7,154 bases of DNA from RGIG8244 sp045639325 (GCA_045639325.1 JAZUCU010000044.1:1-7154); one strand, 5' to 3'. Shown: positions 1 to 5,808, counted from the stretch's first letter. A program made the numbers and translations. Notes: generated by a model not told the origin, from the sequence alone.

Positions 1-27
1 AAGCAAGTTTCCGGACTTGCTTTTTTT
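1..27 (+). terminator. Rho-independent terminator of an upstream gene
   Basis: Bases 1-8 (AAGCAAGT) pair perfectly with 15-22 (ACTTGCTT) around a six-base loop (TTCCGG), and the stem runs into a T tract at 21-27. It ends a plus-strand transcript that begins before the window; that transcript is not visible. The same T-rich stretch could also supply a poor -35 element (TTGCTT, 17-22) for the tRNA downstream, with TATATT at 39-44. Confidence 0.8.
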
Positions 28-64
28 ATTTTGTGATATATATTAAAGGATATTAATTTTGAAT

Positions 65-141
65 GGGGCTGTAGCTCAGTTGGCTAGAGCGATACGTTCG
101 CATCGTATAGGTCATGGGTTCGACTCCCACCAGCTCCACCA
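65..141 (+). tRNA. tRNA-Ala (anticodon CGC)
   Basis: A full cloverleaf can be drawn. The acceptor stem pairs 65-71 (GGGGCTG) with 131-137 (CAGCTCC). The D stem is GCTC 74-77 with GAGC 87-90. The anticodon stem is 92-96 with 104-108 around the loop TTCGCAT, giving anticodon CGC at 99-101, which reads GCG alanine codons. The T loop is TTCGACT (119-125), the discriminator is A138, and CCA is encoded at 139-141. The third acceptor pair is G67-T135, which is the G3:U70 wobble that marks alanine tRNAs, so the identity is well supported. One oddity is that the outermost T-stem pair (A114 with C130) is a mismatch. A terminator follows directly, so the gene is probably transcribed alone. Confidence 0.95.
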
Positions 142-150
142 GGCTTCACA

Positions 151-182
151 AAGGCAACCAAATAAATTTGGTTGCCTTTTTT
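151..182 (+). terminator. Rho-independent terminator of the tRNA gene
   Basis: A perfect 12-bp stem (151-162 with 167-178, AAGGCAACCAAA and its complement) closes a TAAA loop and is followed by T residues to 182. It begins 9 bases after the tRNA CCA end. This is among the strongest terminators in the window and separates the tRNA from the repeat island that starts immediately after it. Confidence 0.9.
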
Positions 183-280
183 ACGCCCGGGCAAGCCATT
201 CGCGAAGACCGGGCGGAAATTGGCGCAGCCAAAGGGAAGCCTGCCACGGCGTAGTGTTGCAACGCAACACGAAGACGGGC
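182..280. repeat. Structured GC-rich repeat, copy A
   Basis: This is the first of two tandem copies with a period of 121 bases. Bases 182-212 are identical to 303-333, and 234-254 are identical to 360-380. The segment has imperfect inverted ends: TTACGCCCGGGCAAGCC at 181-197 is roughly complementary to the stretch ending in GGCGTAG at 254. Inside it are a TTGGC-GCA-GCCAA hairpin (220-232), the palindrome TTCGCGAA, and after the core a perfect 7-bp hairpin GTGTTGC-AAC-GCAACAC (254-270). It is far more GC-rich than its surroundings. Reading frames cross it on both strands, but they lack ribosome sites and any recognisable domain, so I treat it as a non-coding intergenic repeat, possibly a miniature mobile element or a structured RNA. 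The family is not one I can name. Confidence 0.8.
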
Positions 281-302
281 CCTCTCGACGGGGCATTGTG
301 AC

Positions 303-406
303 TACGCCCGGGCAAGCCATTCGCGAAGACCGGAGCGGAAAAAATTGGCGTAAGCCAATGGGAAGCCTGCCACGGCGTAGAGGTGCGAAGCATCCCGAAG
401 CCGGGC
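303..406. repeat. Structured GC-rich repeat, copy B
   Basis: This is the second tandem copy, starting 121 bases after the first and separated from it by a 22-base spacer (281-302). Its ends are inverted: CTACGCC at 302-308 is the exact complement of GGCGTAG at 374-380. The inner hairpin here is ATTGGC-GTAA-GCCAAT (344-359), one pair longer than in copy A and closed by a GNRA-type loop. The arm after the core is GGTGC-GAA-GCATCC (382-395), which differs in sequence from the equivalent arm in copy A but still pairs, with one bulged base. Both copies then share the pattern CGAAG-C/A-CGGGC (270-280 and 396-406). A small TAACT-GGCA-AGTTA hairpin (407-420) follows, just before the ribosome site of the next gene. 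Confidence 0.8.
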
Positions 407-442
407 TAACTGGCAAGTTACCTCTAATGGAGAATATTCGGC

Positions 443-691
443 ATGACAAAATTCTACTATGTGTACTTATTGATCGATGTTGCAACGGAAACTCATCGTT
501 ATACCGGAGTTACAGAAGATTTGCAAACCCGCCTTACCAAACATAATGCAGGTGAAGTCCCTCATACTTCAAAATTCAAGCCGTGGCGTATCCAAACCGC
601 AATCGCCTTTGACAACAAGGAAAAAGCTTATGCTTTTGAAGCATATCTGAAAACTCACAGTGGCAGATCATTCGCCAACAGACACTTTTGA
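443..691 (+). CDS. Small GIY-YIG domain protein (putative nuclease)
   Basis: This 82-residue protein matches the single-domain GIY-YIG family (UvrC N-terminal / YhbQ-like) in length and motif order. YYVYLL at residues 5-10 stands for the GIY half and YTGVT at 20-24 for the YIG half. They are followed by R30 in DLQTRLTKHN, H34, the conserved KPW turn (46-48), and E66 in the helix AYAFEAYLK, the position expected for the metal-binding glutamate. Members with these residues usually cut DNA, but the true substrate of such stand-alone proteins is mostly unknown. The ATG at 443 is preceded by GGAGAA (429-434). The gene sits directly after the structured repeats. A decayed copy of its 3' half lies at 1196-1324, so it belongs to a locally duplicated pair. 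Confidence 0.88.
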   Translation: MTKFYYVYLLIDVATETHRYTGVTEDLQTRLTKHNAGEVPHTSKFKPWRIQTAIAFDNKEKAYAFEAYLKTHSGRSFANRHF

Positions 692-717
692 TTTATGCCC
701 AAAAACGTTTTCCGCAG

Positions 718-746
718 TTGCAAACATCTGTAAGAGATGGTATACT
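718..746 (+). promoter_or_regulatory. Promoter for the two-helix membrane protein
   Basis: TTGCAA (718-723) and TATACT (741-746) are separated by exactly 17 bases, and TGG at 738-740 makes this an extended -10 element. Transcription would start near 753, which places the ATG at 778 about 25 bases into the message and rules out translation from an upstream in-frame start at 688. Confidence 0.6.
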
Positions 747-777
747 ATCACGGAAAGAAATCAATGATGAGGCAATT

Positions 778-1215
778 ATGAAAATTATTTTGAAAACAAA
801 TTGGCAGATTATGCATAAGCCTTTGATAATCTGTTGTCTGTTTCCCTTTGCACTCACGCTGCTTTTTACCATAGTGTGCCTTGTATCTCCCCGCCCAGAT
901 ATTCAAGCGAATCCATATAATTTTCCACTATTCAGCTTAACAGTATCTCTGTTGCTGATTTTCTTTTTTTATTTTATTTTTATTTCGATAAGGATCTCTT
1001 TTGACGGGAAAAAATTGACTTTATATAAATTCTTTCTGCCGGTGAAAAGCTTTTCTATTCGTAAAATTGAATCTGTGGAATATTCGCCGCAAACTAAATA
1101 TCTGTTTATCAATCGGAAGTATGCTTTTCCCTGCCGACTTTTTCCGAAAAAAGATATTGATGTACTTTTAAAACTTCTTTCTCAAAAACATGGTATTCAA
1201 ACCGTGGAAAATTGA
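778..1215 (+). CDS. Small membrane protein with two helices and a beta-rich PH-like tail
   Basis: I do not recognise this 145-residue protein with certainty. Two hydrophobic helices (about residues 14-36 and 50-72) anchor it in the membrane. The remaining half (73-140) alternates short strands (ISFDGKKLTLYKF, SFSIRKIESVEYS, KYLFINRKYAFPCRL) and ends in a helix (DIDVLLKLLSQK). That arrangement resembles the bacterial PH-like domains found behind paired transmembrane helices, but the match is by shape only. The start at 778 is chosen because GAGG lies at 769-772 and a good promoter lies at 718-746; the frame is open back to 688, but that part precedes the predicted transcript. The last six residues (IQTVEN) and the stop are read from the start of a GIY-YIG relic in a different frame, so the tail is probably secondary. 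Confidence 0.7.
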   Translation: MKIILKTNWQIMHKPLIICCLFPFALTLLFTIVCLVSPRPDIQANPYNFPLFSLTVSLLLIFFFYFIFISIRISFDGKKLTLYKFFLPVKSFSIRKIESVEYSPQTKYLFINRKYAFPCRLFPKKDIDVLLKLLSQKHGIQTVEN

Positions 1216-1324
1216 AACAGCGGTTGCATTTCCATCATAAGAAAAAGCCTATGCTTTTGAAGCATATCTGAAAACTCACAGTGGCAGATCTTTCGCCAAC
1301 CGCACTTCTGATTTTCTTTTCTGA
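1196..1324 (+). pseudogene. Relic of a second GIY-YIG gene (3' half)
   Basis: Read in one frame from 1196, the sequence gives FKPWKIETAVAFPS, then a TAA stop at 1238-1240, then EKAYAFEAYLKTHSGRSFANR. This parallels residues 45-80 of the intact protein at 443-691 (FKPWRIQTAIAF ... EKAYAFEAYLKTHSGRSFANR). The DNA run 1250-1290 is identical over 41 bases to 629-669, while the part before it is clearly diverged. A one-base loss near 1303 shifts the frame so that the original ending (HF, stop) is missed and reading continues to TGA at 1322-1324. There is no start codon, ribosome site or N-terminal GIY half, so it cannot make a working protein. Its first 20 bases are shared with the end of the membrane protein gene upstream. 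Confidence 0.88.
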
Positions 1325-1338
1325 ATATCCATTCGTAT

Positions 1339-1367
1339 TTGTAAAACATCAAAAACAGTATTATATT
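1339..1367 (+). promoter_or_regulatory. Promoter for the nucleotidyltransferase-like gene
   Basis: TTGTAA (1339-1344) and TATATT (1362-1367) are 17 bases apart. The predicted start point near 1374 gives a leader of about 25 bases that contains AAGGA at 1386-1390, just ahead of the ATG at 1399. Confidence 0.5.
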
Positions 1368-1398
1368 ACCCCGAAATACGAATCAAAGGAATACTATC

Positions 1399-1989
1399 AT
1401 GACCTCAGACAATATTGAACTCATTGCCAATAACAATCTTCAAAAAGCGATGCTGATTATTGAAAAAAGCGGCGTCCGCCAGACTTGGGAAGCCATCGGT
1501 GCAACCGTAAATCAAGTCGGCTCCATGGCAATGGGATTATTGATGAAACATCGGGACATCGACTTTCATATTTATACCGATAAATTAGACATTGCCGAAA
1601 GTTTCGAGGTGATGAAAAAGATTTGTGCCAATCCCGCAGTCACCCGCATGGAATACCATAATCTTGCCGATACCGAAGAAGCCTGTCTGGAATTTCATGT
1701 CTGGTTCATGCTGGACGATGAAGAATGGCAGATCGATATGATTCAGATTTTGAAAGGTTCCCCGTTCGACGGCTATTTTGAACATGTTGCGCAACGGATA
1801 AAAGCAGTCCTGACACCCGAAACTCGCCGCACCATTCTGGAACTCAAATATCAGACTCCGGACAATGAACACATTATGGGCATTGAATATTATCAGGCTG
1901 TGATTGCCGACGGTGTACGCAGCTATCCGGAGTTTATGGAATGGCGGAAAACACATCCGGCAAATGGAATTATCAGCTGGTGTCCGTAA
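1399..1989 (+). CDS. Predicted nucleotidyltransferase-fold protein
   Basis: The 196-residue protein carries the signature of the Pol-beta-type (MNT/antibiotic-type) nucleotidyltransferase fold. VGSMAMG at residues 40-46 corresponds to the GSxxxG phosphate-binding turn. HRDIDFHIY at 51-59 provides the paired aspartates D53 and D55. D113 in WQIDMI, on a later strand, is well placed for the third metal ligand. Such enzymes transfer a nucleoside monophosphate to a small molecule, protein or RNA. The conserved C-terminal segment (ELKYQTPDNEHIMGIEYYQAVIADGVRSYPEF, about 149-181, then GIISWCP at the end) is typical of a family found widely in gut bacteria, usually annotated only as hypothetical; the substrate is unknown. 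The start is supported by AAGGA eight bases upstream. It appears to be a single-gene unit with its own promoter. Confidence 0.72.
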   Translation: MTSDNIELIANNNLQKAMLIIEKSGVRQTWEAIGATVNQVGSMAMGLLMKHRDIDFHIYTDKLDIAESFEVMKKICANPAVTRMEYHNLADTEEACLEFHVWFMLDDEEWQIDMIQILKGSPFDGYFEHVAQRIKAVLTPETRRTILELKYQTPDNEHIMGIEYYQAVIADGVRSYPEFMEWRKTHPANGIISWCP

Positions 1990-2006
1990 TTCCTTACATT
2001 CCCCGC

Positions 2007-2034
2007 TTGCAATTCGCTACAGCAGGTATATATT
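2007..2034 (+). promoter_or_regulatory. Promoter for the deacetylase operon
   Basis: TTGCAA (2007-2012) is followed after 16 bases by TATATT (2029-2034); TATTAT at 2031-2036 with an 18-base spacer is an alternative. The stretch between it and the ATG at 2072 is almost purely A/T and holds CAAGGA (2059-2064). Several overlapping A/T hexamers make the exact -10 uncertain. Confidence 0.42.
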
Positions 2035-2071
2035 ATCAAAAATATTATAATATAACCACAAGGATAATGTT

Positions 2072-3781
2072 ATGAAATTACAAACACTGATTTTTCTCTC
2101 CATCATGTCCGTTCTGCCACTGAGTGCAGCAGATGCGAAAAAAGATTCTTATCCCGTAACCGTAAAAGTGGAATGTGCCTCGCCCGAAGAAGCACAAAAG
2201 GCGGAATTGAAGTTCCTGCCCCTGCCTCCGGGAAAAACTGTCGCCTTTACCTGCCGCTGGGACGACTCCAATAGAAACAATGCCCGGATGCAGAAACTCA
2301 TGGCGAAATATGGTTTCAAAGGCAACTTTTATCTCAATATGATCAATGATGATTATCGCAAAAACGTGTTGCCGCAACTGTTGAAAGATGGCTCCACCAT
2401 CGGCAATCATACACTGAACCATCCCTATCTGCCGCTGACGACTCCCAATGGCGTCAATTACGAAATGCTCAACGCACGTATTATCCATGAAAGTATCTCC
2501 GACCGTCCGGAAATTTCATTCGTCTTCCCCTTTGTTTCTTCTTCCTGGCGCCTTGTGCCGGATGCCGAACAGATTATCAGCTCCTGTCTGCGCCGTGCCG
2601 GAATCCTCGGTGGACCGGATTGGGCAATTCATCGTCTGGCAAAACTCCCCGGCAATGAATTTTATTCGCCCGAAGGAAAAATGGTCTGTCCCGGCGACCG
2701 CAACACAAAAGCGGAACGATTCGATTCCAACGTCAAACGCTATCTGCCCAAAGCCGGGGAAACCGCCTATATGACATTAGGCATCCATGTATGGCATTCC
2801 GACAAGGATTTCCAGACTCTCGAAGAATGCTTGAAAAAATATGCCAACCGCCCCGATTGGTGGTATTGTAACGATAATGACATCCTCGCCTACAAACGGA
2901 TGTATCGTCATGCCGCCATCAAAGATAAAAAAGTGGTTGGAAAACAGGTCATTTTCACCGTCGCCCTGCCCTGTCCGGAAGATCTTGGCAGTGTCACTCC
3001 CCTCTGGGCGGAATGTGCAGGAAAAGCCGTCGCAATCCAGCACAGCCGCAAACTTCCGCAGATGATCGATGCCGTCAATGCCGACGGCAAATCAACAGAA
3101 TTCCCCGGTATCACGGCGAAAATCACATTGGAAAAAGACTCCGTACTCCGTCTGAAAATCACCAATACGGGTGCAGTACTGGAAGATGTCAGAATCACAC
3201 TCCGCCTTCCCCCGGTCTTCACACAGGAAACTATTTTTATTCACGAAGCACGGATCAATGGCGAATTTACCAAAGAATGGAATCTGAAATTGAATCCGGC
3301 CGTCTCTGCTGCCGGTTCTCAGCTGACCGCTGCTCAAATTGACTTTACCAGAAAAGGTGTTCCCGGACGCCTCTGGACTTCTTGTCTTCAGCAGAAGCAG
3401 CATCCCAAAGAAGAACTGCTGCCTGCACTCTATTCCCACAACAAATTCAAGGATTCAGAACTTGCAGCCCTCTCCAATCCGGATACCAAGCCAGACCCCA
3501 AGACATTCGCACCGTTGAAACATAATTTAAACTATCGCAGCAATACATTCCAGCCACCCCGGAAACATGTTTCAACCATCATCATTGATTTTACCGGACG
3601 CGGAAAGATGACCTTGAAAGCCGCATCATCCAGTAGAGCCCTTTCCAAAAATATCTATTTTAATGGCAAAAAGATAGATTTCAAGAAAGGAATTGCCGAA
3701 GTGGATGCGGGTACAGGTCCCTGCCGGGTTGTATTTACCACTACCAACTATTTCGTATTCATGGCAAATCCGATGAAATAA
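2072..3781 (+). CDS. Exported polysaccharide deacetylase-like (NodB/CE4) protein
   Basis: This 569-residue protein starts with a signal peptide (MKLQTLIFLSIMSVLPLSA, cleavage probably near residues 19-22), so it acts outside the cytoplasm. Residues from about 55 to 280 resemble a NodB-homology domain, which removes acetyl groups from glycans with a metal ion. FTCRWDD (59-65) takes the place of the usual TFDDG motif and supplies D64 and D65. GNHTLNHP (111-118) gives the metal-binding histidines H113 and H117. LGIHVWH (236-242) is a good candidate for the last active-site motif. The second half (about 285-569) looks like beta-sandwich domains, perhaps for carbohydrate binding or structure; I cannot name them. 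The protein is longer than single-domain deacetylases. CAAGGA seven bases before the ATG fixes the start. The next gene begins 15 bases after the stop, so it probably leads an operon. The sugar substrate cannot be told from sequence. Confidence 0.8.
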   Translation: MKLQTLIFLSIMSVLPLSAADAKKDSYPVTVKVECASPEEAQKAELKFLPLPPGKTVAFTCRWDDSNRNNARMQKLMAKYGFKGNFYLNMINDDYRKNVLPQLLKDGSTIGNHTLNHPYLPLTTPNGVNYEMLNARIIHESISDRPEISFVFPFVSSSWRLVPDAEQIISSCLRRAGILGGPDWAIHRLAKLPGNEFYSPEGKMVCPGDRNTKAERFDSNVKRYLPKAGETAYMTLGIHVWHSDKDFQTLEECLKKYANRPDWWYCNDNDILAYKRMYRHAAIKDKKVVGKQVIFTVALPCPEDLGSVTPLWAECAGKAVAIQHSRKLPQMIDAVNADGKSTEFPGITAKITLEKDSVLRLKITNTGAVLEDVRITLRLPPVFTQETIFIHEARINGEFTKEWNLKLNPAVSAAGSQLTAAQIDFTRKGVPGRLWTSCLQQKQHPKEELLPALYSHNKFKDSELAALSNPDTKPDPKTFAPLKHNLNYRSNTFQPPRKHVSTIIIDFTGRGKMTLKAASSSRALSKNIYFNGKKIDFKKGIAEVDAGTGPCRVVFTTTNYFVFMANPMK

Positions 3782-3796
3782 TTGAGGAAAAGAAAT

Positions 3797-4225
3797 ATGA
3801 CAAAGCACAGAGTGTTATGGAGTCTTTTCTTCCTGATTTTGCCGCTCATACTCATTTTGCTGTTTGATCCGGCAAGCACACTCTCACGCTGGAACATTGT
3901 AACAAGCATAGCGGACACACTCTTTTTTATTGATTTCCCGATCGGGATGTGCCTGCTGCATTACAATTTTCCGCAACTGTTCTATAAAAATAGACGTATC
4001 TCACTTATTCCGTGGGTGATACTTTTCTTTGTCTCATGGAGCATTACAGCGTTGAGTATGTATCTGTCGATACAACTCGGGCACGGTCCAGATAACGGAT
4101 TTGTCGCAGTCTGTGCTTATCTTTTCGGCTGGTTGCCTATCTGGATCTTTATGATTCCCATCGGCTTGATCTATCTGTTGTTCCGGCTGTTTCAAAAGCT
4201 GTGGAAGAAAAGGACTGAGTTATGA
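3797..4225 (+). CDS. Small four-helix membrane protein, unknown function
   Basis: I do not recognise this 142-residue protein. About four hydrophobic segments are visible (roughly residues 6-23, 37-56, 69-92 and 101-131), joined by short loops and ending in a basic tail (KLWKKRTEL) that would be expected on the cytoplasmic side. No catalytic motif stands out. The ATG at 3797 is chosen because GAGGAAA (3784-3790) lies nine bases upstream; a TTG at 3782 in the same frame would overlap that site and is less likely. It follows the deacetylase stop by 15 bases and overlaps the next gene by four bases (ATGA at 4222-4225), so the two small membrane proteins are almost certainly translated together and may form a complex. 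Confidence 0.75.
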   Translation: MTKHRVLWSLFFLILPLILILLFDPASTLSRWNIVTSIADTLFFIDFPIGMCLLHYNFPQLFYKNRRISLIPWVILFFVSWSITALSMYLSIQLGHGPDNGFVAVCAYLFGWLPIWIFMIPIGLIYLLFRLFQKLWKKRTEL

Positions 4226-4674
4226 CCATTCCGGCAAGCTTGAAAATTTTTAGTTTCATCTATGAATCAAGACATTTTGTGCTGATTCCATTGTATGCAA
4301 TTTGGATCATTGGCGGAATCTATTTGCTCTTCAAACTGAAAAAAGTATTTTTCCTCTGGCTTTTAATATTCCCTCTTGTGCTTGCACCATTACACATTGC
4401 GTTTGTTTACAGCGGATGGCATTACCGGATGGAACTGTATGACCGTTACGCAAAAGCACCTCATGGCGGTCACGATATTGATTGTATGCCTCCGCCAATC
4501 CGTGCGGAATACGCAAAACATGATTATCATCCCCGCTTCCGTGATATGAAAGCCATGGTATTTGGTACGATCGTAATAACTCCATTTCTGTATGTTATGG
4601 GCAGCTTAGCTTTCCTTGTACTTGCATTATTAAGACGATTGACCAAGAGACCGGATGTTGAAAAGGAAAATTGA
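4222..4674 (+). CDS. Small three-helix membrane protein, unknown function
   Basis: I do not recognise this 150-residue protein. Hydrophobic segments lie at about residues 19-38, 41-64 and 112-138. Between the second and third is a polar loop (65-111) rich in histidine, aspartate, arginine and tyrosine (for example APHGGHDID and KHDYHPRFRD), which could bind a metal or a partner; that is only a suggestion from composition. The C-terminal tail is charged. The start codon overlaps the preceding stop (ATGA), which points to coupled translation with the four-helix protein before it. The lipoprotein phosphatase gene starts 48 bases after its stop with no terminator between. Confidence 0.74.
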   Translation: MTIPASLKIFSFIYESRHFVLIPLYAIWIIGGIYLLFKLKKVFFLWLLIFPLVLAPLHIAFVYSGWHYRMELYDRYAKAPHGGHDIDCMPPPIRAEYAKHDYHPRFRDMKAMVFGTIVITPFLYVMGSLAFLVLALLRRLTKRPDVEKEN

Positions 4675-4722
4675 ATATCAGATAACACTAAAACGATTGA
4701 TTTGACAATGGAGAAAGACAAT

Positions 4723-5301
4723 ATGAGAAAAACTAATATTTACAGTTTGATTTGCTGTTTCCTTCTCATCTTGCTTGTGGGATGCAGCAATGCAGGTGTT
4801 TCACCGTATCCGAAATTGCCGAAAAACTTTCATCAGGTCAATGAAAAACTTTTCCGTTCAGGACAGCCGGATGATGATGAATTTGAATCTCTTCGTACTT
4901 TTAACGGCATACGCAGCGTGCTGAATCTGCGGGAGAACAACAGTGATAAAAAGGTTATTGATGCCCTCAACCGCAGATACACCAATCCAACTGTTACATT
5001 GTATGAAATCCCCCTTGATACCGGAAAAATTTCGGAAGCAGATCTGTATAAAATCCTGATCGTCATCCGTGACGCACCCAAGCCGTTACTGATTCATTGC
5101 TGGCACGGCAGTGACCGTACCGGCTGTGCTGTTGCTGCAAATCGCATTGTCTTTGAAAATTGGAGCGTGGAAGATGCCATTTCTGAATTGATGAAACCGG
5201 AATACGGACATCATAAAAAGATCTATACCAACATCCCGGCGCTGCTCCGCACAGCCGATTGGAAGAAAATCAAAGCGGATATTTTGAGTAAGGCAAAATA
5301 A
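4723..5301 (+). CDS. Lipoprotein with a dual-specificity/tyrosine phosphatase domain
   Basis: The 192-residue protein begins with a hydrophobic stretch ending in the lipobox LVGC (18-21), so it should be processed by signal peptidase II, lipidated on C21 and held on the outer side of a membrane. The rest is a compact cysteine-phosphatase domain: LFRSGQPDD (43-51), the strand and turn SVLNLRE (65-71), the IPLD segment with D99 as likely general acid, and the active-site loop HCWHGSDRTG (125-134), the HCx5R signature with nucleophile C126 and phosphate-binding R132. Such small exported enzymes may act on phosphoproteins, phosphosugars or lipid phosphates; the substrate is not known. GGAG at 4710-4713 supports the ATG at 4723 over the in-frame TTG at 4702 and ATG at 4708. 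It is the last gene of the probable operon led by the deacetylase. Confidence 0.86.
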   Translation: MRKTNIYSLICCFLLILLVGCSNAGVSPYPKLPKNFHQVNEKLFRSGQPDDDEFESLRTFNGIRSVLNLRENNSDKKVIDALNRRYTNPTVTLYEIPLDTGKISEADLYKILIVIRDAPKPLLIHCWHGSDRTGCAVAANRIVFENWSVEDAISELMKPEYGHHKKIYTNIPALLRTADWKKIKADILSKAK

Positions 5302-5397
5302 AAATGGAAAACAAAATGGTCTCTTTGACGGCAATTGAGTAATTTTTTACAATACGTCTCAATTTTCCAAAATCATTTTTTCTGGAAATTTATCAAC

Positions 5398-5808
5398 TCA
5401 AGCAAAACGGATCTTTTCGCCCCACCAGTCGGGAAGCTGTTCGCCAAGTTTGACCGTTTTCAAAGGCTCAAGGGATAACAATATTTCAATCTCTTTACTT
5501 TCAGGACCAAGCTGCATCATAAATTCCCGGCAGACACCGCAGGGCGTACCATTACTGCCGTCGGGCATAACCGCAACGACTTTTGTAATACGGCTTTCGC
5601 CATTGGTCAGCATGTTCGCAATGGCATTCCGTTCGGCACACATTCCCATACTGCAAGCGGTATCAATACAGATTCCAGTATAAATATTCCCCTTGTCCGT
5701 CAGAATCGCCGCGCCCACACTGCCGACTTCCATCAACGGGGAAAGTTTGCGTTCGCACTGGACGGATTTTGCGCGATCATAAAGAGTTTTCCAAATATGA
5801 TTTTCCAT
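5398..5808 (-). CDS. Cytidine deaminase-like zinc enzyme
   Basis: The 136-residue protein has the length and the two zinc motifs of the small tetrameric cytidine deaminases. CAERNAI (57-63) supplies zinc ligand C57 and proton-shuttling E59, and PCGVCRE (89-95) supplies ligands C90 and C93. VGAAILTDKGNIYTG (31-45) is the usual strand pair before the active site. The segment that normally contacts ribose, NxEN in classical enzymes, reads CIDT here (47-50), and the PYSxF element is absent, so the substrate may not be cytidine; blasticidin-deaminase-like or other nucleoside-analogue deaminases are alternatives. AAGGTG (minus strand, about 5814-5819) precedes the ATG. The gene is convergent with the phosphatase lipoprotein operon and divergent from the next phosphatase gene. 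Confidence 0.85.
   Translation of the reverse strand: MENHIWKTLYDRAKSVQCERKLSPLMEVGSVGAAILTDKGNIYTGICIDTACSMGMCAERNAIANMLTNGESRITKVVAVMPDGSNGTPCGVCREFMMQLGPESKEIEILLSLEPLKTVKLGEQLPDWWGEKIRFA

Noticed and set aside
151..182. Phage or integron attachment site at the tRNA 3' end
   Set aside because: No second copy of the tRNA 3' end and no integrase gene are present in the window.
182..406. CRISPR array
   Set aside because: There are only two copies, the repeat unit is about 75-100 bases rather than 25-40, and the single 22-base gap is not a series of spacers.
84..485. Long minus-strand reading frame across the tRNA and the repeats, with shorter frames on both strands in the same stretch
   Set aside because: It runs through a tRNA, a terminator and two repeat copies. 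Its product only mirrors the repeat, it has no ribosome site, and the GC-rich repeat naturally lacks stop codons.
688..777. Upstream extension of the membrane protein to a start at 688
   Set aside because: The extension overlaps the GIY-YIG stop and lies across the predicted promoter, while GAGG and the transcript start favour the ATG at 778.
4702..4707. Consensus -35 (TTGACA) before the lipoprotein phosphatase
   Set aside because: No acceptable -10 lies 15-19 bases downstream; the next A/T-rich box falls inside the gene after its start codon. The operon reading is simpler.
5333..5390. Shared terminator between the convergent phosphatase and deaminase genes
   Set aside because: AATTGAG/CTCAATT (5333-5339 with 5358-5364) leaves an 18-base loop with no T tract after it, and the AATTTTCC/GGAAATT pairing needs a bulge. 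Neither is convincing.
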